In this document: one piece after another, positions 44,376-51,925 of the stretch
Numbering within the stretch: the stretch's first letter is position 1
How the letters are laid out: the number at the start of each line of letters is the position of its first letter
Origin: SYFY01 sp031385325
Lineage (GTDB): Bacteria > Pseudomonadota > Gammaproteobacteria > Pseudomonadales > Azotimanducaceae
Length of the DNA: 64,000 nt
Assembly (NCBI GenBank): GCA_031385325.1
Contig: JANNBJ010000026.1
Location: forward strand, 1-64,000
Direction: 5' to 3'
Translations under genes and position numbers: made by a program
Notes under the pieces: generated by a model
Databases searched by the model: none
Told to the model about the DNA's origin: nothing
What the model saw: only the letters and a program-made list of their open reading frames with translations

Positions 44376-45128
44376 GTGCCGCCCGGTCAGTCTGCTCACC
44401 CCGCCTCTTCCGATTTTGCTGTGCCTCGGCCAGCGATCTGGGCCATCGTGCCGCTGAAAGGTCTTGAGCGTGCCAAACAACGGCTCGCCAGTGTCCTGTC
44501 GGCCGACGAACGTCGATCACTGATGCTGGCCATGGCCCGGGACGTCCTCACAGCCCTGGCCGGATCGACACGACTCGCCGGGACACTCATCGTCTCGCGC
44601 ACCACGGAAGCCGATGCGCTGGCCCAGGCATTCGGGACAGAACGGTTTGCAGAACGGCCGGATGCTGATCTGTCGGAGGCACTGACCCAGGCCGCCGTTT
44701 ATCTGCACGATCAACTGGGTGCGGACGGCGTGTTCATCGTGCCCGCCGATATTCCGCTCCTGCGCGCCGATGACGTCGACCTCGCGCTCGAACAACACAC
44801 AACGGTCACCATCATGCCGGACGACGAAGAGATCGGTACCAACGGCTTGATTCTCACGCCAGGCAACGCCATTCCCCTCCTGTTTGACGGCAAGAGTTTC
44901 GGGCCGCACACAGAGGCCGCGCGCGCCCGAGGCATCAATCCATCTATCCGCCCGATTCAGGGTTTCGCGCTCGATATCGACACGCCAACCGACCTTCTGG
45001 CCCTGCTCAGTGACGGGAAAAATACACAGACCAGTACGTACTTAGACAAATCAGGTATAGCCGGCCGCTTGGCCAATAACCATAATGGTGGTCCTTTGAG
45101 TAGTGAACCGGGGACCTCGAATGCTTGA
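44376..45128 (+). CDS. cofC: 2-phospho-L-lactate (or 3-PG/PEP) guanylyltransferase CofC
   Basis: A 250-aa nucleotidyltransferase of the CofC/FbiD family starting at GTG after AGGAGC. WAIVPLKGLERAKQRLASVL carries the nucleotide-binding Lys/Arg motif and IVPADIPLLRADDV the metal-binding Asp region. It activates 2-phospholactate, phosphoenolpyruvate or 3-phosphoglycerate with GTP; which one cannot be told here. The gene overlaps the cofGH start by 8 bp. Confidence 0.9.
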   Translation: MPPGQSAHPASSDFAVPRPAIWAIVPLKGLERAKQRLASVLSADERRSLMLAMARDVLTALAGSTRLAGTLIVSRTTEADALAQAFGTERFAERPDADLSEALTQAAVYLHDQLGADGVFIVPADIPLLRADDVDLALEQHTTVTIMPDDEEIGTNGLILTPGNAIPLLFDGKSFGPHTEAARARGINPSIRPIQGFALDIDTPTDLLALLSDGKNTQTSTYLDKSGIAGRLANNHNGGPLSSEPGTSNA

Positions 45129-47592
45129 TCACCTGCTGCAGCAGGCGCTTGCCGGCGTGTTGCCCTCGGATGAAGACGCTCGCCAGTTTGCCGATTTCGA
45201 CGATACCCGCGTACTGGCAGACGTCGCTGCCGAATTGCGCGATCGTGGTTTCCACAACGTCGTCACCTATTCACGCAAGGTTTTCCTGCCGCTCACCCAT
45301 CTGTGTCGCGATGTCTGTCACTACTGCACCTTTGCGCAGGTTCCTCGCAAGGTGAAAGCCCCTTACATGACGATCGACGAAGTACTGGAAGTAACCAAGA
45401 GCGGCGCCGAGCTTGGTTGCAAGGAAGCGTTATTCACGCTCGGTGAGAAACCCGAACTGCGTTACAAGGCAGCCCGTGAAGCACTCGATGAAATGGGCTA
45501 TGCGTCTACTGTCGACTACCTGTTCGCCGCCGCCAAGGCCGTGTTCGAACAAACCGGTTTGTTACCACATCTGAACCCCGGCAACCTCTCGGCCGACGAG
45601 CTGACGAAACTGAAGAGCGTGTCGCCCTCGATGGGAATCATGCTGGAATCGGCATCCGATCGTCTGACCGAAAAAGGCATGCCGCATTATGGTTCACCTG
45701 ACAAGATCCCTTCGGTTCGACTCGAGACACTGCGGCAGGCTGGCATAGCCCGCGTACCCTTCACGACAGGTATCCTGATCGGCATTGGCGAGACACGTCT
45801 TGAGCGGATCGACTCGCTGCTCGCCATTCGCGCCATTCACCAGGAATACGGTCACATCCAGGAAATCATCGTTCAGAATTTCCGCGCCAAAGCCGAGACC
45901 AAGATGGTCAACGCACCAGAGCCGGATCTCAACGAACTGCTGTGGACCATTGCGGTTGCGCGCATCCTGTTTGGCTCCTCGATGAGCATTCAGGCACCAC
46001 CGAATCTCAGCCCCGGCGTGTTGCCACAAATCGTCCACGCCGGCATCAACGATTGGGGTGGTGTTTCCCCGCTGACACCCGACTTCGTCAATCCGGAAGC
46101 ACCATGGCCGCATCTGGACGAGCTGACGCGCGAAACGGCGAGCGCCGGTAAGTTCCTGACCGAGCGACTCACGATCTATCCTCGCTATGCAATCGACCTC
46201 GACACCTGGGTTCACCCTGATCTGCACGAACCCATACTCAACCTCATCGATGCCGAGGGTTTTCCACGCATCGATCCATGGTGTCCGGGTGACCCGATCG
46301 ACCCACCGAAAGACGTTCTCGACCTGGTCATTCACAAGCCACGTCACGTGTCTGCGGATCTGCAGTCCATACTCGATCGTGCGGGACAGGGAGATCTGCT
46401 GGAAGAAGCGGACGTTGTGCGGTTGTTCGCTGCCCGTGGCGATGATTTTTCTGCCGTGGTCAGAATGGCCGATGCGCTACGCGCCAAAGTGAACGGGGAG
46501 ACGGTAAGTTATGCCGTCAACCGCAATATCAATTACACCAACATCTGTTACTTCAAGTGCCAGTTCTGTGCGTTTGCGAAGGGGAAACTCAGCGAAAGTC
46601 TGCGCGGCAAGCCTTATAACCTCGACCCTGAAGAGATCGCGCGACGTGTCGCTGAAGCCTGGGACCGTGGTGCCACCGAAGTGTGCATGCAGGGCGGTAT
46701 TCACCCCGAATACACGGGCGACACCTATGTGGAGATCCTCCATACCGTCAAGCAGGCCGTGCCGGAAATGCACATCCATGCTTTTTCACCGCTCGAAGTG
46801 TGGCAGGGTGCAGCAACCCTCAACATGCCGCTCGCCCCTTATCTTGAACGTCTGAAGGAAGCGGGGCTTGGCACGCTGCCAGGCACTGCTGCGGAAATCC
46901 TTGACGACGAGGTACGCGCCGTAATCTGCGCAGACAAGATCAATACGGCTCAGTGGCTTGAAGTGATGGAGACCGCTCATTCCGTCGGTTTCAAAACCAC
47001 CTCGACCATCATGTACGGGCACGTCGAAAAGACCGTGCACTGGGCGCGTCACCTGCTGCGTATTCGCGATCTGCAACGCAAGACCGGTGGCTTTACCGAG
47101 TTTGTTCCTTTGCCATTCGTGCATATGGAAGCGCCCATGTACCTCAAGGGCAAGGCGCGCAAAGGTCCGACCTTCCGCGAAGCGCTGCTCATGCACAGCG
47201 TTGCGCGCATAACGCTGCATGGTCACATCGACAACATCCAGGCCAGCTGGGTGAAGATGGGCCACGCCGGTGTGCAGGCTTGTCTCAACGCCGGATGCAA
47301 CGATCTGGGTGGCACGCTGATGAACGAGAGCATTTCACGCGCCGCTGGCACCCTGCACGGTCAGGAAACGTCCCCTGAGGAAATGACCCGCATCATCAAG
47401 AGCGCCAATCGCTCACCACGACAGCGCAACACGGTTTACGGCAATGTCAGCAAGACCGTGCACAAACGCAGTTTTGATGCGGCAGAGTTATCTCCGATCA
47501 TCAACACGCCAGCGAAAAAGTACGAGCGCAAGCGTGAAAAAGAGCTGGTGAAAAACAAGCTGATCGATGCGGTGAACATCAGCGCCGGCTGA
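45121..47592 (+). CDS. cofGH: Bifunctional FO synthase (CofG-CofH fusion, FbiC-like)
   Basis: An 823-aa protein with two radical-SAM domains that make the deazaflavin FO from tyrosine and the riboflavin precursor 5-amino-6-ribitylaminouracil. The CofG half has the CX3CX2C cluster C62-C66-C69 (LCRDVCHYCTFAQ); the CofH half has C476-C480-C483 (ICYFKCQFCAFAKGKL). Fused forms are typical of actinobacteria and of F420-making proteobacteria, while archaea keep separate genes. ATG at 45121 is preferred over an in-frame GTG at 45103. It ends in a hairpin at 47582-47602. Confidence 0.94.
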   Translation: MLDHLLQQALAGVLPSDEDARQFADFDDTRVLADVAAELRDRGFHNVVTYSRKVFLPLTHLCRDVCHYCTFAQVPRKVKAPYMTIDEVLEVTKSGAELGCKEALFTLGEKPELRYKAAREALDEMGYASTVDYLFAAAKAVFEQTGLLPHLNPGNLSADELTKLKSVSPSMGIMLESASDRLTEKGMPHYGSPDKIPSVRLETLRQAGIARVPFTTGILIGIGETRLERIDSLLAIRAIHQEYGHIQEIIVQNFRAKAETKMVNAPEPDLNELLWTIAVARILFGSSMSIQAPPNLSPGVLPQIVHAGINDWGGVSPLTPDFVNPEAPWPHLDELTRETASAGKFLTERLTIYPRYAIDLDTWVHPDLHEPILNLIDAEGFPRIDPWCPGDPIDPPKDVLDLVIHKPRHVSADLQSILDRAGQGDLLEEADVVRLFAARGDDFSAVVRMADALRAKVNGETVSYAVNRNINYTNICYFKCQFCAFAKGKLSESLRGKPYNLDPEEIARRVAEAWDRGATEVCMQGGIHPEYTGDTYVEILHTVKQAVPEMHIHAFSPLEVWQGAATLNMPLAPYLERLKEAGLGTLPGTAAEILDDEVRAVICADKINTAQWLEVMETAHSVGFKTTSTIMYGHVEKTVHWARHLLRIRDLQRKTGGFTEFVPLPFVHMEAPMYLKGKARKGPTFREALLMHSVARITLHGHIDNIQASWVKMGHAGVQACLNAGCNDLGGTLMNESISRAAGTLHGQETSPEEMTRIIKSANRSPRQRNTVYGNVSKTVHKRSFDAAELSPIINTPAKKYERKREKELVKNKLIDAVNISAG

Positions 47593-47602
47593 GTGCCGGC
47601 GC
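47582..47602. terminator. Hairpin overlapping the cofGH stop codon
   Basis: GCGCCGGC-TGAGT-GCCGGCGC is a perfect 8-bp GC stem with a 5-nt loop that contains the cofGH TGA stop (47590-47592). It lies before the convergent VOC gene ending at 47606. No T-run follows, so termination would need rho or the structure alone. Confidence 0.5.
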
Positions 47603-47605
47603 GAA

Positions 47606-48133
47606 TCAGTTGGTCTCGGTAGTGCGGCGATATTCGGCGTTCACGTCTTCCACCGTGAACGGACGGCTCCAGGCTGCGAATTCCAGTTGAATGCCGTCAG
47701 GATCGCGAAAATAGATCGAACGCACGAACGTTGATTCGTTCATATCCAGGCTCGCACCCGCTTCCGTATCGTCGTGATTCACCACTTCGGTGACCTCAAT
47801 ACCCATATCGACCAGCCGTTGCCGATAACGATCGATATCCTCGTCGGAGACGTCAAACGCCACGTGATTCATCATCCCGGGTGTTGATGCCATGCGGGCA
47901 TGTGTCTTCATATCGACGCTTGACGGCGCCTTTGCAAACTCGAAAAACGCCACACAATCACCGCCGCCGGCATCGAAGAAGTAGTGCTTGCCCCGTCCGT
48001 TGTGGAAATCGATGGTCTTGACCAGAGGCATACCGAGGACATCGCGGTAGAACCGGATCGTTCGATCCATGTCGGATGACATGAGCGCGAGGTGATTGAT
48101 GCCGTTGAAGCGGAAGTTGGGGTTACCAGCCAT
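47606..48133 (-). CDS. VOC-family (glyoxalase/dioxygenase fold) protein
   Basis: A 175-aa protein from the Met at 48133 (MAGNPNFRFNGINHLALMSSDMDRTIRFYRDVLGMPLV), which follows a GGAGTC Shine-Dalgarno sequence. One vicinal-oxygen-chelate module is visible: H in NHLAL, FFEFAK, MNHVAFDVSD (second His) and the C-terminal RDPDGIQLEFAAW with the metal-binding Glu. Relatives include glyoxalase I, extradiol dioxygenases and fosfomycin-resistance proteins. The role here is unknown. Confidence 0.87.
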   Translation of the reverse strand: MAGNPNFRFNGINHLALMSSDMDRTIRFYRDVLGMPLVKTIDFHNGRGKHYFFDAGGGDCVAFFEFAKAPSSVDMKTHARMASTPGMMNHVAFDVSDEDIDRYRQRLVDMGIEVTEVVNHDDTEAGASLDMNESTFVRSIYFRDPDGIQLEFAAWSRPFTVEDVNAEYRRTTETN

Positions 48134-48253
48134 GAGATTGACTCCTTGCCGATTCCTTGAAAAAGACTGATTGATCAGGCATTCGAGCGCCACCCAAGGA
48201 TGTGCCTCCCCAGGCTACGAAAGCAATTGGCTTGTATCAGCGATCAGCGCGAA

Positions 48254-48850
48254 TCAAGACCTGGACGCTGTCGAACGCAGGTGTACAGCTTCGTTCAATA
48301 CGCGGATCGTGCGCTCACCTGAGCCTGCGCACATGTATCGATGGATGCTGGTGTAATCGGGATTGAAGAACATGCGGGGCGCCATGCCGAGGACATGCGC
48401 CGTCCACACATTGATCACACCACCATGACACGTCACCGCGACCCGCTTGCCAGCGTTGGACGACACAATAGCCTCAAGACTGCTGATCACCGTTTCCGCA
48501 AACGGCAGGAAATTCTCATCCATGCTGCCATACATGAGATTTTTCCAGCGTTCGTAGTCGAGTTCCTTGAGCTTTTCCGTGGGGACGTAGTGGCTTGAGT
48601 TGCGGTCATATTCCGCCACGCCGTCCGCCAGCTCAGGTGCAAGATTCAGGCGTTCGCCCAACGGTTCCGCCGTTTGGAGCGCTCGAGCCATGGGGCTGGT
48701 GTACAGTCGATCAATCTTTTCTCGAGCCAACCACTCCGACATTCGCCGAGCCTGTACACGACCAAGCTCTGACAAGGGCGGATCGGCGGGTTTGCCATCA
48801 CGATTTTCAACATGCTCGGGAAGCCCGTGCCGGATCAACAGCAGTTCCAT
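48254..48850 (-). CDS. Histidine phosphatase (phosphoglycerate mutase-like)
   Basis: A 198-aa protein from the Met at 48850, giving the catalytic motif LLLIRHGLPEHV right after the start. LSELGRVQARRMSEWL and LYTSPMARALQTAEPL carry the other conserved Arg; the second catalytic His is in VAVTCHGGVINVW. The RHG motif makes this a phosphohistidine-intermediate phosphatase or mutase; the substrate is unknown. It diverges from the GST gene. Confidence 0.9.
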   Translation of the reverse strand: MELLLIRHGLPEHVENRDGKPADPPLSELGRVQARRMSEWLAREKIDRLYTSPMARALQTAEPLGERLNLAPELADGVAEYDRNSSHYVPTEKLKELDYERWKNLMYGSMDENFLPFAETVISSLEAIVSSNAGKRVAVTCHGGVINVWTAHVLGMAPRMFFNPDYTSIHRYMCAGSGERTIRVLNEAVHLRSTASRS

Positions 48851-48945
48851 GAGTTGCTCGATTCGGGAGAGGCGCGAGTATAGCCTGCCAATCGGACCGC
48901 TCTCCATCTATAGTCGCGCGTTCCGTGCCTGTTGGATCTCTATCC

Positions 48946-49599
48946 ATGATTACCGTCCTTGGACGCCGCAATTCACTGAACGTTCAAAAAGTCATGTGGA
49001 CCCTTGGCGAATTGAACGTTGCCTATGAACGACGAGATGTCGGCGGCTCGTTTGGCTATCCCGACGACTATCCCAATCCAAACAAGGTCGTCCCAACCAT
49101 CAGGGATGGCGAGCTGGTCGTCTGGGAGTCCAATGCCTGTGTCCGTTACCTTGCACGCACTTACGGCCAAGGCACGCTCTGGCCGAGTGACAAGGCAACA
49201 CTCGCAACCGCCGACATGTGGATGGAGTGGCATCGCAGCGACATAGGCAGTGCTTTCTTTCCGCTATTTCAGATGCTGATCAGAGGTTTTCCCTCAACCC
49301 CGGAGAAGATCGAAAAGTGCGAGCGGGATGCCGGCCGGATATTCGCACAACTCGACAGACAACTGTCCGGCAAACGATTTATCACCGGGGACAACCTGAC
49401 TGTCGCCGACATCGTCAACGGTGCCATGCTGTTTCGCTACTTCACGATGCCAATCGAAAGGCCGGCACTACCCAACATGGAAGGCTGGTATGCACGACTG
49501 CAGGAGCGTCCCGCCTATCGCAAGCACGTCATGGTGGAGTACGGCAAAAACGTTGAGGAGTGGGCGCAACACGAAAAGGCCAACGAGGGCATTCAGTAG
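48946..49599 (+). CDS. Glutathione S-transferase family protein
   Basis: A 217-aa GST. The N-terminal thioredoxin-like domain has ITVLGRRNSLNVQKVMWTLGEL (S/N active-site region) and VVPTIRDGELVVWESNACVRYLARTYG, where the ES pair binds the gamma-glutamyl group. The all-helical domain has FITGDNLTVADIVNGAMLFRYF (N-capping Asp). ATG at 48946 is preferred to the GTG at 48925. It probably detoxifies electrophiles or assists ring or side-chain catabolism. Confidence 0.9.
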   Translation: MITVLGRRNSLNVQKVMWTLGELNVAYERRDVGGSFGYPDDYPNPNKVVPTIRDGELVVWESNACVRYLARTYGQGTLWPSDKATLATADMWMEWHRSDIGSAFFPLFQMLIRGFPSTPEKIEKCERDAGRIFAQLDRQLSGKRFITGDNLTVADIVNGAMLFRYFTMPIERPALPNMEGWYARLQERPAYRKHVMVEYGKNVEEWAQHEKANEGIQ

Positions 49600-49632
49600 C
49601 GCGGCAGCTCGAAAGATGGCGCCACGGTCAGA

Positions 49633-51552
49633 TCAGTTCCCGGCATCAACCTTGGCCTGCTCCAGCAGGGAAGTTGCCACGATGGAGCTGATCGGTTTGC
49701 TAAGCAGAAAGCCCTGCACAACGTCACAACCCAGCGTACGCAGTAGCTCGAGAGCCGATTGATCTTCGACCCCTTCGGCGACGACCTTGAGACCAAGGTT
49801 GTGTCCGAGCGTGATCATCGAGGCAACGATGGCTGAATCTTCGCGGGAATTGGCGATGTCCTTGACGAAGGTCTTGTCGATCTTGAGAAAATCTACCGGC
49901 AGATTTTTCAGGTAGCTCATTGATGAGTAACCCGAACCAAAATCGTCAATCGACAGATTCACGCCGAAGTGGCGCAGGGTCAGCAGTGTGCCAGTCACAT
50001 ACTCGATCGAATCCATCACACAGGATTCAGTGATTTCCAGCTCTAAGCAACCCATCGGCAGCTGACTACGTTCCAACGCCTTGCGAACGTCGCGGATCAG
50101 CTCACGATGTTTGAACTGCTGAACCGACAAGTTCACCGACATCGTGATTTCGGTGTGACCTGATCGCCGCCACGACGCCAACTGCTCACAGGCTTCGTTC
50201 AGTACCCAATCACCGATGCTGACAATCAACCCGCACTGTTCCGCTACCGAGATGAATTCATCAGGTGCGACGAAGCCAAGCTTTCGGTTGTCCCACCTCA
50301 GCAGCGCTTCGAAGCCAATCGGCTTCAGCGTTTGTAGCTCATATTTGGGTTGGTAGACCAGGAACAGTTCCTTCGTATCGATGGCCCTGCGCAATTCGGT
50401 TTCGATGGCTGCCTTGCGATCAGTCTCTACCTGCAGGATCGACGAGAACTCGGAAAATCGATTTCGTCCCAGTTGTTTCGCTTCATACATGGCCATGTCC
50501 GCATGGCGGATCAGCTCATCGGCACTTTGCGCATCATCCGGAAAAATACTGGCGCCGATGCTGCCACTGACCCAGATCTCGTGACCGGCAATCTCGAACG
50601 GCTGGGCGAGGATGTTGACCAGGCTGTCAGCAACCGCTTTCCATCCATGATTGTCATGCACTTCTTCGAGGATAACGGTGAATTCATCGCCTCCGAGTCG
50701 ACAGATGGTATCGCTCAACCGCAACCTGCTTTTCATGCGCGTGGTCACCGCTTGCAACAACTGATCGCCCAGTTCATGTCCAAGCCGGTCGTTCACCGAT
50801 TTGAAATGATCCAGATCCATGAACAGAAGGACCACCCGTCGACCTCCCCGGGTCGCAAGCGTGATCGCATGTTTAAGGCGATCGAGCATCAGCAAACGAT
50901 TTGGCAGGCCGGTCAAAGCATCGTGGTAGGCCTGGTGACGAATCACCTCTTCATCATTTTTTTTGTCTGTCACATCGTGCAGGCTGAATACCCGCCCGAC
51001 GACTACGTCATTCTGCAGCTGGGGGATGGACGTCATCTCGAGAAAGCGCCCATCACTCATGGCAATCAGTTCTTGCCCTTTTGTATCACGATGCTCAACG
51101 GTTGCGCGCAGAGTCTTCATGGCCTGCGCACGTGTTTTGGCGAGCCGCAGAAACTTTCGCAAGAATGGCAACACACTCTTGCTCATGAGCGCAGTCTTTT
51201 CCTCACCCGGCCAGAGTTTGCTGAACTGTCGGTTGTGAGCTCGAACCATCAGATCGTTGTCCACAACGACGATGGCATCAGCGGTTGAATCGAGCGTTGA
51301 ACGCAGCAGCGAGTGAGAGTTCGCAAGCTTGTCACGTGTCGATTGCAATTCCTGCAGCCGTGCCTCCAGTGCTTCGTTACGCTGCCTCAGTTCCGATGAA
51401 CTGATTTCGACGGATCGCGCGAACTGCAGACGATCCTCATCCGCCTTGTGATACGCACTGTCCACGGCAGTCAGCAGCAATGCCAGCCCGGGATCCTCGA
51501 CTTCGGGAACAAACGCGGTCTTGTGCAGTTGCCTACGCAGTAAGGGGTGCAT
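49633..51552 (-). CDS. PAS-GGDEF-EAL c-di-GMP signalling protein
   Basis: A 639-aa protein without membrane segments. The N-terminal 85 residues are helical, with a coiled-coil-like ELRQRNEALEARLQELQSTRDKL, then a PAS domain (STLDSTADAIVVVDNDLMV), a GGDEF domain with intact RLGGDEF and an EAL domain with GFEALLRW, NLSVQQFKH, DDFGSGYSSMSYL and VVAEGVED intact. It could have cyclase and phosphodiesterase activity under control of a ligand bound by PAS. A tandem 18-bp repeat lies just upstream (51571-51606). Confidence 0.93.
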   Translation of the reverse strand: MHPLLRRQLHKTAFVPEVEDPGLALLLTAVDSAYHKADEDRLQFARSVEISSSELRQRNEALEARLQELQSTRDKLANSHSLLRSTLDSTADAIVVVDNDLMVRAHNRQFSKLWPGEEKTALMSKSVLPFLRKFLRLAKTRAQAMKTLRATVEHRDTKGQELIAMSDGRFLEMTSIPQLQNDVVVGRVFSLHDVTDKKNDEEVIRHQAYHDALTGLPNRLLMLDRLKHAITLATRGGRRVVLLFMDLDHFKSVNDRLGHELGDQLLQAVTTRMKSRLRLSDTICRLGGDEFTVILEEVHDNHGWKAVADSLVNILAQPFEIAGHEIWVSGSIGASIFPDDAQSADELIRHADMAMYEAKQLGRNRFSEFSSILQVETDRKAAIETELRRAIDTKELFLVYQPKYELQTLKPIGFEALLRWDNRKLGFVAPDEFISVAEQCGLIVSIGDWVLNEACEQLASWRRSGHTEITMSVNLSVQQFKHRELIRDVRKALERSQLPMGCLELEITESCVMDSIEYVTGTLLTLRHFGVNLSIDDFGSGYSSMSYLKNLPVDFLKIDKTFVKDIANSREDSAIVASMITLGHNLGLKVVAEGVEDQSALELLRTLGCDVVQGFLLSKPISSIVATSLLEQAKVDAGN

Positions 51553-51570
51553 CGGTCATCACTCTTCGGT

Positions 51571-51606
51571 GAGCAGTTCGGAAAAAGAGAGCAGTTCGGA
51601 AAAAGT
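51571..51606. repeat. Tandem 18-bp direct repeat upstream of the GGDEF-EAL gene
   Basis: GAGCAGTTCGGAAAAAG occurs twice with an 18-bp period, 19 to 54 bp upstream of the GGDEF-EAL start codon. It could be two binding sites for one regulator, or a slippage duplication. The rest of the 373-base gap (51553-51925) holds a repeat remnant at 51786-51804 and a palindrome at 51834, but no gene. Confidence 0.6.
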
Positions 51607-51785
51607 GGTGGTGATCATGGTCTGCTTTTGGGAACTGGCACGGCGCACCGCTCATCAAGGGCGAGTTTCGCCATAGGAATAGAAGGCGAGCCGCTGTGAA
51701 CGTCTATTTGCAACGTACTTTCTCCAAAGCTGTGTCTCTCAGTGAAGTAGAGGATGGGAGATTCGCAAGCGAGGATTCACCAACC

Positions 51786-51804
51786 AGGAGCCTGTCGGAC
51801 CTGA
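51786..51804. repeat. Solo end of a family B element
   Basis: AGGAGCCTGTCGGACCTGA matches the family B terminal repeat (GCCTGTCGGACTTGA) with one mismatch. No second arm was found nearby, so this is a decayed remnant. Confidence 0.5.
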
Positions 51805-51833
51805 TTGACCTATCGTCATGAATGTCAGTAGTA

Positions 51834-51851
51834 GCAATTTGTAACAATTGC
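51834..51851. promoter_or_regulatory. Candidate operator/promoter of the TonB receptor gene
   Basis: GCAATT-TGTAAC-AATTGC is a perfect inverted repeat, followed 2 bp later by TATGAT (51854-51859), which looks like a -10 box about 65 bp upstream of the receptor start. No good -35 box is present, so the palindrome may be the site of a regulator covering that position. Confidence 0.4.
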
Positions 51852-51925
51852 ACTATGATGCGCCGCAATCGCCGACCGGCCAGTCCGATTGGCGTTCAAT
51901 TCACTAGCCATCAGGAGGGCCAGCC

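Noticed and set aside
50350..51288. Plus-strand frame of 312 codons inside the GGDEF-EAL gene
   Set aside because: The minus strand encodes an intact GGDEF domain over the same bases. The plus frame is compositional shadow.
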